Shown one piece after another: positions 46,433-57,394 of a stretch of DNA of 64,000 nucleotides (its first letter is position 1; the number at the start of each line of letters is the position of its first letter). Below the pieces are notes generated by a model. The model did no database searches. It was not told where the DNA came from and saw only the letters and a program-made list of their open reading frames with translations. This DNA is from Xanthostigma xanthostigma (Eukaryota; Arthropoda; Insecta; Raphidioptera; Raphidiidae), in contig OY754465.1 of NCBI GenBank assembly GCA_963575645.1, positions 43,612,401-43,676,400 on the forward strand, written 5' to 3'. Position numbers and translations under genes: made by a program.

Positions 46433-48702
46433 GAGCAAAGATCACTAAAGTCGGGCGAAGTACAGCAACAAGAAAGTCAAAACGTATCGGCAGCTAGCAT
46501 GCGCGTTCAAAGCGAGTCGTTTAGCGCAGAACAGCGTGCCGTACAAGCTCAACAGCAACGGCAGACTGTCACGGCGAGCGGCCTTTTCAACAGCGAAAAG
46601 CATACGTCGTCGTCGTCGCAGTCAAATTTCACAATGACTGCAAAAGGCGTCTGCACTAAATCGTCCATCGTTTCAGCGGCACAGATGAGCAGTCAAGTCA
46701 ACGGCGGTTTCTGCAGTGAAGAGGATCTTCTACGACTCGGTTTCGACGACCTCGAACAACTCTGTTCCAATTCTAATCCGCAGGACGTTGAACGCGCGAT
46801 TCACAAATATTCGACTTGTCTCGATAATTTTGTTAAGACGCTCAGAAGCGGCGGAGATGCGCAGTCGTCTAGGGCGCCCAGTTTGTTGAACAGAATCAAT
46901 GACATTATGCGTAAAGCGTGGGCCGTTCCGACTCATGGACACGAGTTGGGATATTCTTTGTGTAACGCTTTGAGAAACTGCGGCGGTCTCGACTTGCTTA
47001 TGTCCAATTGCATGGCGGGCGATAAAGAGTTGCAATTTTCGAGTGCACAACTTTTGGAACAGTGTTTGACGACCGAAAACCGCGCTCATGTTGTTGAAAA
47101 TGGATTGGATAAAGTTGTCAATGTCGCTTGCGTGTGCACTAAAAACAATAATTCGGTCGACCATTCGCGAGTTGGAACGGGGATACTCGAGCATTTGTTC
47201 AAACACAGCGAAGGAACTTGCAGCGATGTTATTAGACTTGGAGGTTTGGACGCTGTTTTGTTTGAATGCAGAAAAAATGATGTTGAAACTTTGAGGCATT
47301 GTGCCGGAGCTTTGGCGAACTTGTCTTTGTATGGTGGCGCTGAAAATCAAGAAGCCATGATCAAAAGAAAAGTGCCTATGTGGCTGTTTCCACTAGCCTT
47401 TCATCACGACGATAATATCAAATATTATGCCTGTTTGGCCATCGCAGTTTTGGTAGCTAACAAAGAAATAGAAGCGGCTGTTTTGCAGTCGGGGACTTTG
47501 GATTTAGTTGAACCGTTCGTAATGTCCCATAATCCGTTCGAGTTTGCTAAAAGTAATTCGGCGCATGCGCACGGTCAGAGTAAAAATTGGTTGCAACGGT
47601 TGGTGCCGGTATTGAGTTCGAAACGCGAAGAAGCGAGAAATCTAGCCGCCTTCCATTTTTGTATGGAAGCCGGTATCAAGAAACAACAAGGTAATACGGA
47701 AATATTTCACGAAATTGGCGCGATTGAGCCTCTGAAGAAAGTTGCCAGTTGTCCAAACGCAGTAGCTTCTAAATATGCAGCTCAAGCGCTGAGATTGATT
47801 GGGGAAGAAGTGCCTCACAAATTAAGCCAGCAAGTGCCTTTGTGGTCAATTGAAGACGTCAGAGAATGGGTGAAACAAATCGGTTTCGCTGAATATGCGA
47901 CCAATTTTGTTGAAAGTAGAGTCGATGGAGATTTGCTTTTGCAGTTGAATGAAGAGAATTTGAAAGACGATATTGGATTGACGAACGGAATCAGAAGAAG
48001 ACGATTTACGCGCGAATTGCAAAATTTGAAAAAAATGGCCGATTATAGTTCACGCGACACGGGGAATTTGAATGGATTTTTGCAAACGATCGGACTGGAA
48101 TTCAGTATATACACGTACGGAATGTTGAATGCCGGTGTAGATAAAGATTCGATAAGAAATCTTTCAGAAGATCAGTTGGATAAAGAATGCGGTATCACAA
48201 ATTCGATACACAGACTTCGAATACTCGATGCTATCAGGGGAATGGAAAATAATTTGGCAGCTCCTTATTTCAACGAAGAGAATCGTGACAAATCTCTCGA
48301 CGTGTTCGTTAGTTACCGAAGAAGTAATGGTTCCCAGTTGGCGAGTCTTCTCAAAGTACATCTCCAGTTGCGTGGCTTCAGCGTATTCATTGACGTTGAA
48401 AGACTTGAAGCGGGTAAATTCGATAACAACCTTCTTCAGAGCATCAGACAGGCCAAACATTTCTTGTTGGTTCTTACGCCGAAAGCACTCGAAAGATGCA
48501 TTGCCGATGTTGAATGTAAAGACTGGGTCCACAGGGAAATCGTAGCGGCCCTACAATCCCAGTGCAACATTATACCGATCATTGATAACTTCCAGTGGCC
48601 TGAGCCAGAAGAACTTCCCGAAGACATGAGAACCGTTTGTCATTTCAACGGAGTCCGATGGATACACGATTATCAAGATGCTTGCGTAGACAAATTGGAG
48701 AG
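46433..48702 (+). CDS. Ect4: SARM1/Ect4 core exon: ARM, SAM-SAM and TIR NADase
   Basis: 2270 nt, phase 0 in (TTCTTGTTTCAG|GAG) and phase 2 out. Residues counted from this exon: 1-95 polar linker; about 96-465 the ARM repeat domain that senses NAD+/NMN; 467-535 SAM1; 540-605 SAM2 (octamerisation); about 620-756 TIR. The TIR begins [20 protein letters not shown], has [16 protein letters not shown], and contains [11 protein letters not shown], whose Glu (codon 48536-48538, residue 702) is the catalytic NAD+ hydrolase glutamate. In the ARM pocket Trp of [13 protein letters not shown] is present, while the residue at the position of human Arg110 is His. The enzyme cleaves NAD+ and drives axon degeneration and stress signalling. 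Full length for the conserved part. Confidence 0.97.
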
Positions 48703-49012
48703 GCAAGTAGTTTTTAATAATATTATGTCATATTTTATCTGAGTATGTGATATACAAAAACAGTGTCATCGAAAAGAAGTAAATTAAGTAACACATCCTC
48801 ACAGTAAATAATTAATTTCAAATTCATTTCTTTTCGTTTTGTAGAGAGCAAGTGTTCTTTATCCGATCCGATAACTGATAAAATAATTTTATGAACCACT
48901 TATTGTTTGGTGCTCCTGGCTTTGAAAGAGCGAATTTCTTCACTAGATTGAAAATCATAAATATTTTAAGATTTTCATAGCGACATGCCTAATCGATTTT
49001 TATTTTCTGCAG
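48703..49012 (+). other. Ect4: GC-AG intron
   Basis: The exon end GAGAG is followed by GCAAGT, a non-canonical GC donor with otherwise perfect U1 complementarity. The acceptor is TATTTTCTGCAG at 49012. Joining gives LERFLRGELN, matching the human SARM1 C-terminal pattern (IIRFLQG). Unspliced reading would instead stop after 13 extra codons at 48742. Confidence 0.85.
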
Positions 49013-49238
49013 ATTTTTGCGCGGAGAATTGAACATGCGCAGTGACATAGGTTGCGGCATGATGGCCCGAGGCGGCGGCTCCTCTATGGGCGGCAGCGTG
49101 AAAGGGGACGCAACACCAGGCACTCCGGCAAGCTGCGGCCTTGGAAGACAGCCGCCTGTGTATCAGCGCATGCACAGCAACGATAGCGGGAAAGGTTCTG
49201 ACAAAGATGTGAACGGCAACTCCGGCGGCAGAGAATGA
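49013..49238 (+). CDS. Ect4: SARM1/Ect4, short C-terminal exon
   Basis: Starts in phase 2 and completes the TIR C-terminal helix (R-FLRGELN). It then encodes a Gly/Ser-rich tail with PPVYQRMHSNDSGKGSDKDV and ends NGNSGGRE before TGA at 49236-49238. The tail has no domain. The exon continues as UTR to a possible donor at 49275 (CCAAG|GTTTGT), which could join the next exon as 3' UTR. Confidence 0.9.
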
Positions 49239-49456
49239 CTAGATGGACCCTACGCCTCGCCAACTAAATTGCCAAGGTTTGTTATTATTCTATGTTACAC
49301 GTAAACTTATTTTTTTTATTAGTGTTGCAACCAATATTATTTTATTTTTCGCACATGGTCTGTGTTGTTAAGCTATCCCGTTTATAGCTTGCTAAAAACG
49401 AGGGCTTGCTGTATATAAAATGGTAACGAAACAACTGCCTATAATTTCGTTTTCTT

Positions 49457-50165
49457 CAGTGGTGTTGTCGAGCCGGAACGCTCCGGAACGTCGTTCCGGT
49501 ACTTCCTTTTTGGACAGGAACGCGTTCCGGAACTAAAGATGATTTCTGATAACGAGAATTGGCTGACGTATTGAAAAAAAAATTAAAAAGAATTGCTGAT
49601 TTTTTTTCTAATTTTTGACGAATTTTTATATGTATTATTATAAACAAGGGCTTAGCGCGTCTGATTATTTTGAAAAAAATAATGTAAATCTTACTTCAGG
49701 ATTTTATTAACGTAATTTGTTTTTTTTTTCTCAAATCGACATAACAATTGAAAAAAATTGTAACAATGTGCCAACAAATAGAAAAATTCCAAACAATGAA
49801 AAAAATAATGTTAATGTATTTCAGTTACAGTTTTTTACCTCTTTTCACCCACTGAAGGCCGAAGGGGTTGTTTTTGAGAAAGCACGAAACACGTGCTTCT
49901 TTATTTGTTGATAAGGAGTAGTACTGCGCATTTTCGAATTGATATATTATGTATCTTATATGATTTCTCCATGCAAATTTTAAACACCCGTTACACCCTT
50001 TTTTTATGCTGTATACAGGGCCGATCCTGCGACGGGCGAAAATTGGGGGAACCCCCCCCCCCCCCGTCCTCAAATTTGGGACATGAGACCGCACAGAGGA
50101 TCGGCCTTGTCTATATAATTATATATACGCGTTCCGGTAAAAAAAAAATTAGCACAACACCACTG
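49457..50165. mobile_element. hAT-type element in the last Ect4 intron
   Basis: CAGTGGTGTTGTCGAGC at the left and ...GCACAACACCACTG at the right, with exact GTTTTCTT duplications at 49449-49456 and 50166-50173. Subterminal GGAACG/CGTTCC words occur at both ends. No transposase ORF. Confidence 0.88.
50025..50110. repeat. Mini hAT-like element nested inside the previous one
   Basis: CAGGGCCGATCCTG at the left and AGGATCGGCCTTG at the right enclose about 60 bases with a 14-base C run. The flanks GCTGTATA and TCTATATA match at 6 of 8 bases. Confidence 0.5.
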
Positions 50166-50382
50166 GTTTTCTTACGAGTGAATGCGTTTTCAGAATATTT
50201 GTCCAGTTGTTTGCAAAGTGACTGGGTCGATTTTAATTAAAGCTAGTACATTTTAAAGTGGAATCGAAACTTCTAGTGTGGGAAATTTTCTGCGCTCGGG
50301 TTAAAACAGAGTTCTCGTAGTTATTCGTTACAAAATCGACGCTCCGACGATGTCAAAATATATATTTTTCGTTGTGTTGCAG

Positions 50383-51169
50383 GTTGTGTAAAGGTCAGAG
50401 TCCATCTCGCACATGGTTAATGGGATGCAGGCATCCCCCTCGTGTGCAATCGCCACGAGGATCTTCCCGTCGTAGTTCCACGAGCACAGTTGCGTCGCGA
50501 GAGGGTCTGCCTCCAATTCCGTCAACGCCGGGCCGATCGAGAAGTCTCGACGGCTTGTTAGATTCGTCGGAACCGAAAAACCCTCAGCCAGCAGACGGTT
50601 CGTCCGGGAACAATACTAGCAATGAACAGAAGAGACTTTCAAGGAGCTACGATAGTAATTTAGATGTTTCATTTCGGGATGAAGAAAACGAGTTTATTAA
50701 AGGTTGTGAAAATAATAAATTAAGTGACAATATAGTAACTGATATTTTAGAAAATAATAAAAACGAGTTAAGTTCAATCGAAAGCGCAGCTCAAAATGGT
50801 GTACACACGGTCGGTGATAAATTTAATGCATTTAACCAAACACAACAAAACATAAATACAACCGTAGGAAATAATATTTCAGACTTAAGTTGTAACGAAG
50901 TCGATCAAACACAAAACAGTATTGTTAAACAGGTACCGTCCAAAAACGTCTATCATGACATTCCATCGGCAACTTTAGGTCATCAGGCCTTCACTAAATC
51001 TTGCAGCTATGAGAACTCTTTGAACAGTGATTCTGATAATTGTGAATCAGTTTCGGGTGACGTCAAACAATCGTCCCTTCTATCTTTACCGCTGTCGAAC
51101 TCGTCGAAACGGAAAAAAAACTTTATGGACAAATGCGTTAATAAAATGAGGTCATTTATGCGAAAATGA
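50383..51169 (+). CDS. Ect4: SARM1/Ect4, alternative long C-terminal exon
   Basis: After a strong acceptor (GTTGTGTTGCAG) there is one open frame of about 262 codons to TGA. It enters with a single base completing a codon, so it fits the phase 2 end of the core exon directly (LER|LCKGQSPSR), skipping 49013. The tail is low complexity: PPRVQSPRGSSRRSS, GRSRSLDGLLDSSE, many Asn/Ser, and a basic end with CVNKMRSFMRK. No domain; predicted disordered. If 49013 is retained its stop precedes this exon, which then becomes 3' UTR. Which form is made cannot be told from DNA. Confidence 0.75.
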
Positions 51170-51643
51170 AAAATTTTACCTGATATTAGTACTGGTTTGA
51201 AATTTTCAAATTATTCAAGTATTTTATTAGTATAATGCTAGCATATTTTTTATTTTATTTATATACGTGGTTTGTATATATTATTTTATGACATTTTTAA
51301 AGAGTTTTAAAACTATACATATAAATATTATGTATAAAAAGAAAAAAAAAACTTGAGCCTTAGTCAGTTTGCGTGTTTTTATTATTAAAGTGTGTGTGAT
51401 AGGTATATTTTTAGTGGCACTCTATTTTTTATTTAATTAAAGGTCTCAGTTCATAGGTTTTTTCTAGAGATGTCTCGTTTGATATCTGCACCAAGTTTTT
51501 TTTTTATGGATTATATCAAATTTAAAGTGTTGGTCCCATTTTTTTATATAATTATTGAATGTATGTATTCAGTAAAACAAAACATGACCAACTGATTAAA
51601 AAAAGAGGTTACGCGGTAATTGAGTGTAAAAAAACAATTGATA

Positions 51644-51649
51644 AATAAA
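51644..51649 (+). terminator. Candidate poly(A) signal of Ect4
   Basis: AATAAA 475 bases after the long-form stop codon, in AT-rich sequence. Other variants occur nearby, so the choice is tentative. Confidence 0.35.
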
Positions 51650-51701
51650 CATAAAGTGGAATATGGATAAGTTGTAAAATATACAAAAATTTATATATAT
51701 G

Positions 51702-51770
51702 TGCCGACTGGAATCGAACCAACAACTATTTGAACTGAGAGCCTTAATAATTAAGCTATTTTTAGTGCCC
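51702..51770 (-). mobile_element. tRNA-like SINE remnant
   Basis: On the - strand a box A-like TAGCTTAATTATTAAGGC and box B GGTTCGATTCC are spaced as in a tRNA. Stems are broken, so it is not a functional tRNA. Confidence 0.5.
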
Positions 51771-52523
51771 TAAAACACTAGTTTATTTTGAAAACAAAGT
51801 GGCTTTTATAAACACAACAGCCTTATACAATTTCGCGCAGCTATTTTTATGCAACTTTCATAGTACTATAGACCCGCAATAACCAAAACAAAACAGTTAA
51901 GTCATACATTTGTTTCAACTTACAGATGAAATATTTCACAAGTCACAAAATAATCTTAATTTTTAACCAAAAATGAACGTGTTTTAATGACGTTATTGTG
52001 AGTGTATAGTTTTTAAAAAGTGATGTTGAAGACTATCATGATTGCCTTTTTATGGTAAGAAAATAAATTTTTAAGTTGTTATTATCATAATTTATTTATA
52101 TATACTGTTATTTTTTTAAAACTGTAGCTTTATCAGAACACATTTTAATAAAAAATAATATGTCGTTTTTAAATTGTCAAAATCAATGTGAAATTCCAGA
52201 TTTGTCCTGTTGTCCATAGACAAATTTATATAATGTTTTTAAATGCACAAGTTTACAATATAAAATGTTAAAAAAACACTATGTAAATATATTCGAACAT
52301 CAAAACTATTCTATGAATTTTATCAACTGAGAAGCATTGGCCGGTTATTTTCTAAAGTAGAACTGAAATTATTGATAATAAAAAAATATGTTTCGTTGCA
52401 TAACAAATATGAAAAATGCACTGGCTTTCATCAGTAACATTTGATAATCATTGTCGAAATTTGAACTTCAAACTACCAATCTCGCGCTGGATATGTTACC
52501 AATTACTTCATAGTTCCATAATA
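51771..52523. other. Intergenic, no feature recognised
   Basis: Very AT-rich, downstream of Ect4. Confidence 0.4.
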
Positions 52524-52987
52524 CAGAGTGAGTTTTAAGTTGATGATTTTTTTTACAGCGTGTAAAAATCAAATAGATGAGCAAATATTTCAAATAGTTT
52601 TATCAAAACTCAAAAATAAGAGAAACAGCCTTTCGAAGTTTAAATAAATTTTATTAAATTTTCTTTAATTTTGAGGTCGGTCCTGGGGTTATATTATGTC
52701 ACTATAGAAATAAGTTGTTATTATCTCTCAAAAACAGAACAATACATATTATGTCACAAATAAGCACCAACATACTTGATAATAACAACTTATTTCCATA
52801 GTGATATAATATAACCCCAGGACCGACCTCAAAATTAAAGAAAATTTAATAAAATTTATTTAAACTTCGAAAGGCTGTTTCTCTCTTATTTTTGAGTTTT
52901 GATAAAAAAACTATTTGAAATATTTGCTCGTCTATTTGATTTTTACACGCTGTAAAAAAAAAACATCAACTTAAAACTCATCCCCTG
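52524..52987. mobile_element. Foldback MITE with ~200-bp arms at TA
   Basis: CAGAGTGAGTTTTAAGTTGA and, inverted, CAGGGGATGAGTTTTAAGTT, flanked by TA on both sides. Arms 52524-52719 and 52790-52987 are nearly identical inverted copies; the loop is about 70 bases. Confidence 0.85.
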
Positions 52988-53221
52988 TATACTAAGCTTT
53001 AATAGCTCTCACGTCACAGTAAACAATCGTTGATTGGAATGACGTCACGTGATAATGGTACTTTTATATTTTCAAATTTCACGTTATGGAGCACCCTCCA
53101 TATTTCACGTTAGTGCGAAACTCTACACGGGGCTTTTTCTGATTATTAACAATGGACTACGTGGATCTATTTTTATCCAAATGTTAATAATATTAAATCA
53201 GTTTTATAAAAATCATCGATA

Positions 53222-53596
53222 TAGGCACGTGGGCGGATAAGGTATATAAAATAGCATCGGGGTAGATGGATCGACGGCTCACATGGAAGCCGGCAAAGCC
53301 GCCCTAATAGAGGGGTTCCCCTGGGATTTTTTGTTGTTGAAGTATTGACTCTTAGAGACTCAATTTTAAAGCATTTCGAGAATGTTCAGACTCACTAACA
53401 TCAGTAATAAAAAAGCGAACAACCATATCAGTTTTTTATCTTTCTTTCTATAAATGCCATAATATTTGTAAAAAAAATGAAATTAGCTCCGGGTCCTCAA
53501 AATGTTTTCGATTTCTAGTGACCCCTAAAAAAACTGAATATGAGCTCTCTGGGAATTTTTCCGGTATCCTAGCGGGCCCCCATCCGCCCTTGGATA
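53222..53596. repeat. Probable decayed transposon with GGGCGGAT ends
   Basis: GCACGTGGGCGGATAAGG at the left and CCCCATCCGCCCTTGG at the right in inverted sense. The middle has GGGGTCACTAG-like words read from the - strand. Boundaries uncertain. Confidence 0.4.
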
Positions 53597-53902
53597 TAGA
53601 TAACACATTATATTTCTAATATTAACGGGATTTGATCGGTAGTAATGTATTCGGTTGTTTTTAAAAGAATAGGTTTGAATTATTTATAAAGCGTACCAAA
53701 GCTTGTTATGTAATATCATAGTATAACATAATACCATTACAGTGTACATAAATTCAAAAACTATTTTCTGGGCGGTTTCGTTCACAAACATCAGATGGCG
53801 TAGCATGTAGGTACTATTTAAGACGAAATAGTATACCAGTTCAGTATTTGATATAAATTATGTAATGGCTAGAGATGGGAAATGTATCTACTGGTGACTT
53901 AA

Positions 53903-54360
53903 GGCCAGTTTACACAGTGCGAGCTGCTGACCAGACAGTAGACAGCTACTCGGCTTGTCTACTCGTACGCCAGTAGCTCGGCTCGCCTTTGCTGTCTACA
54001 CGATACGAGTAGCTGCTGTCCAGTCTTGCGAGTTGCCATTTTGAATTCATTAAACACTACGCAGGCGCAGCACAAAACACGGGTTCCGCTCAGTAGACTA
54101 TCCCGCTCGCACTGGCGAGGTAGGTACTGCCGAACGCGTCCAAACGATGCGAGCGACGGCCGAGCTGCTGTCATGTACGAGCTGCTGGCGGGCGAGCATG
54201 CGAGTGAAAACAAAAAATGTTGAAGTAACTCGGATGCGAGCTACTGTCTAACTCGCACGTGCGAGTTACTCGTAAGTGACGTCCAAACAGTGCGAGTTAC
54301 TGCAGTGCAGCTACTCGGCAGGCTGACTCGTACGCTAGCTCGCACTGTGTAAACTAGCCA
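53903..54360. mobile_element. GC-rich MITE, PIF/Harbinger-like
   Basis: The left end GGCCAGTTTACACAGTGCGA and the right end (reversed) TGGCTAGTTTACACAGTGCG are flanked by TTA on both sides. If the element starts at 53902 (A), the ends align without a gap. A 3-bp TTA duplication suits PIF/Harbinger. The interior repeats GAGCTGCTG/CGAGTTACT words many times in both orientations; the 60-80-codon ORFs on both strands come from these. Confidence 0.75.
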
Positions 54361-54364
54361 TTAA

Positions 54365-56218
54365 TCGCTAATATTTGGATTTCACTGTTCACTGCAGTGA
54401 GTTCAGCTCTGTTACTAACCAACCGACGAGTATAGCGGAAAAAATAATCGTCTCAGAAGAGATATGTACTGAAAAAATAATAAAATTAGAAACGATAAAA
54501 TAAAGAATTTCTTTCGGTCTTTTCTGCCGAGTTAAACAGTTCTAAAATCTACAAATTATATAAAATTGACGTTGAATTTGTGTATATTGTAATAGCATAT
54601 GATATTATCAAGTGCTGTTTTACGCCATATTGGCCAGTTTATAGAGAAGTGACGAATATAATCATTGTTGAAATCTTTTATTAATGTCTGATTATATTCT
54701 TCAATAAATGCAATTTTCGACTAATTTTCAGACAATTTCAGAAATTTGTATTTATTGTACAATCATTGTCATTAGGGCTGAGGTAAAAATACTTCTGTCC
54801 CGTAGAAGTGATCCCCAGCCTTATTTGCACAAATGTTTAAAATTGTATTCGTTTTGTTTACTTTAGAGTCTAATGGGTTATAATTATTATAATATTTATA
54901 AACAATTGATTTTTGTATTATTATTAAAAGTCATAAATGTATTTGAAATATATATATTTTATATTTTAAAATGATATTTTTTCTAATACTTATTAGATAC
55001 GACTGTAGTATATGGTCCCATAGAGGGTAGAGAGAAAGGAGATTTGCTTAGGCCTCATTACCCTTCAGCCAGGTCCTCGATTTTGTGTTCAGACATTACA
55101 AAGAAGTATTATGTACACAAATTTTCACGATGCCTCAAATACCTACCCAAAAATGTTTGATAGCTCTCCTACTAAAATTAACATGTACTAAAATAAAGCA
55201 AAAATATCACAGGACATTACTAAAACATAAGAAATCTTCATTCTATTGAAATTTGAGTTTTGGTGTTTACTCCAGGTTATTGATTAAAAGAAAAGAAAAA
55301 TTTGTTAATTAAATATATTTTTTTGTTATAAAAGCAAAATATAATTTACATGACAAGTCCTCTATAATGCCATATGTTCTTTTTTATAAATAAATACTTT
55401 TTTTATAAATATATAAGTATACATATAACATCAAAAATAAAAATGTGTATAAAAATACAAAAATAACAAAAAAAATTACATAACGCATGTAATTGTTTTA
55501 AATTCTTTGGTTACGTCACACATTTTGTTTCGATTTTGAAAGGGCTCCAAGATAACATTACTGTCTCACTTGATTTGTTTTGCATAAACAAATGAGTAAC
55601 GCTATGTATTATGAAGCCATTTCGAAATAGTTTATCTATTATATCTATTATTATTGCACAATAATTACGAAAACAGTATAATAAATATTACAAATTATAT
55701 AGTTTAGCATTAATTACTATAACAAGAATCAATATAAAATAATGAATTATCATTAGACGTGATTCAACACGTGCTCGGGGCGGCTACATGGTAAGTATTT
55801 TAACATAATTTATTCTGTGATATAACTCGTCTAATGATTTTAGGAGTGAAATGTGACATTATAAAACTTTGCGTGGGACGCTCAGAGTTGTATCGGAGAT
55901 AACCACATGTTTAGAATTTTCACCTTTTTTAAAATGCGCGATATAATAATATAAATCTATTCTACAAAACAAAATACAGTAGGCTCCGACACATTGACAC
56001 TAATGGCGTTTGTTTATTGTTTTCATATAATTATTTAACCAATAGTTACCCATTCGGCCTACCCTGCCCCAGGGCAGTTACTCGATGCCGAAAACGCCAT
56101 AAAACCCTGACTTGATTGATCAAAATCTACTAAACATAGCACATTAACTGACAGTGGTAAATGATATCTAGTGGCTTGTTAAAGTAATTAATTTTATGGT
56201 CTGACTCATATTTTGGTG
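54365..56218. other. Intergenic between Ect4 and the dynein light chain gene
   Basis: AT-rich. At 55748-55841 a short inverted pair (TCATTAGACG ... CGTCTAATGA) brackets about 75 bases and is likely a small MITE. No exon supported. Confidence 0.45.
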
Positions 56219-56224
56219 TTTATT
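56219..56224 (-). terminator. Poly(A) signal of the DNAL4-type gene
   Basis: AATAAA on the - strand about 50 bases after the stop codon at 56274-56276. Confidence 0.55.
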
Positions 56225-56273
56225 TCGTTAGTATCGAAGACATTTTCAATATAATATATCTTATTCCTAACTT

Positions 56274-56438
56274 TTATGAACATTTCCAAATACAGCAGGC
56301 AAGATTTCCGCCAAAAAACATATACATTATATTATTGCATTGATACGTGACTTCGAAACCAAACCCTTCTCCAACTACAACGTGCCAACTAGGACCAAAT
56401 TTTTTATCCATTGTTTCTTTGATCATTCGAGCTGCCAT
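56274..56438 (-). CDS. Dnal4: Dynein light chain 4 (DNAL4-type), exon 3
   Basis: 55 codons including TAA, after TCTAATTTAG. It encodes MAARMIKETMDKKFG, then PSWHVVVGEGFGFEVT, and ends FGGNLACCIWKCS. This is the dynein light chain fold: the conserved KFG-x-SWHVVVGEGFGFEVT strand and the terminal WKCS of DNAL4 (human ends VWKCS). Together the three exons give 107 residues, close to the human 105. DNAL4 is a dimeric light chain of axonemal dynein; in insects it would act in sperm flagella and sensory cilia. Confidence 0.93.
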   Translation of the reverse strand: MAARMIKETMDKKFGPSWHVVVGEGFGFEVTYQCNNIMYMFFGGNLACCIWKCS

Positions 56439-56512
56439 CTAAATTAGAAAATTTAAATATTATTTATTATTTACACTGATGGCATCATTCAACAATAGTG
56501 CCAATTTTTTTT

Positions 56513-56528
56513 AAGTAAAACTTCTTTT
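56513..56528. repeat. MITE family E, single terminus
   Basis: AAGTAAAACTTCTTTT, one end of the family seen at 16335; no partner end recognised nearby. Confidence 0.4.
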
Positions 56529-56639
56529 GGAACCGTAGGGAAATTGATTCTTGAGATTGAAAATGTAACGAACGGTCGCAATGCACATACCTACTTATAC
56601 CATATTATATTAATAAAAACCGCCTCTAGAACATTAACT

Positions 56640-56800
56640 AAGGTAGCGGAAAGGTAGAGCGGTGACTCGCGACCTAAAGTTTGAAGATTCGATCCCCACG
56701 GTCGGTTCAATTAATATTTTTTGTTTTTTTTTTAACGCAATTATACAAGTTTTACTTTTGTGTAAAATACACAGTCTCTTTTTTATACAGGGTCACCCAG
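56640..56800 (+). mobile_element. tRNA-derived SINE, family 2, copy 1
   Basis: A GTAGCGGAAAGGTAGAGCGG box A-like head and box B-like GATTCGATCCCCACGGTCGG are followed by a T-rich stretch and GTGTAAAATACACAGT. It lies in intron 2 of the dynein light chain gene, opposite to that gene's strand. Same family as 58010. Confidence 0.75.
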
Positions 56801-57109
56801 TATATTATAAAGAAAAAGTGTTGCCTACGGATATCCTAAAAAAACGTGGCATGTAAAACTACAGGTTAATATTTGTCGAGACATTCAATTTATTAACCAA
56901 TTTTGTCTAAGATTTAAATGAAAGATTTTTTTAGTTTTTTAAGCACACTGCAGTATATACAAGCGGTGCAATTTTATTATATAAAACTTTTTAACCACAA
57001 ATGTACTGTATCACTTATACCACGTTTTTCTGAGACGCCTATATATTATTTATTATTAATAATAATAATTTTACGTAATGATAGCAACGAAAAAAAACAG
57101 TCAAAATAC

Positions 57110-57193
57110 CTCATTGCTAGTCGAATGTTTTTCACAGGCAGTAACACAAAGTTCCATTGTTTCTCCTTTCATTTCATCAACCATATCACAATG
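57110..57193 (-). CDS. Dnal4: Dynein light chain 4 (DNAL4-type), exon 2
   Basis: 28 codons in phase 0 between CATATCCACAG and the donor GTATTT: HCDMVDEMKGETMELCVTAC, then EKHSTSNE. It aligns with the HSDMPEEMRVETMELCVTAC segment of DNAL4. This exon is too short to stand out as an ORF and was found by following the splice sites. Confidence 0.93.
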
Positions 57194-57394
57194 CTGTGGA
57201 TATGAATTTTTGTTTTGTTTATTTATGATTATACAAATTAATTGTTGTAAATTTAAACAAATACATCATTTCAGTGACATTTGAAAAATCGAATATACTT
57301 TTTTAAATGCAACAGTTTGTAAACATGATTTTGAATCTGCCGCGTAACTGCGCAGCTTTTTGAATGGAAAAAAATCAATACAATTAATACTTAC

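Noticed and set aside
46730..47350. 206-codon antisense ORF in the SARM core exon
   Set aside because: Shadow of the strongly coding + strand frame.
54959..55270. Open stretch after TTGCTTAG near 55050
   Set aside because: About 65 codons with no start codon, a stop directly before it and no recognisable protein.
55750..55870. Short exon-like segment with GTAAGT donor and a 53-nt intron
   Set aside because: The splice signals fall inside a small inverted repeat (TCATTAGACG ... CGTCTAATGA), and no frame across the junction has a start codon.
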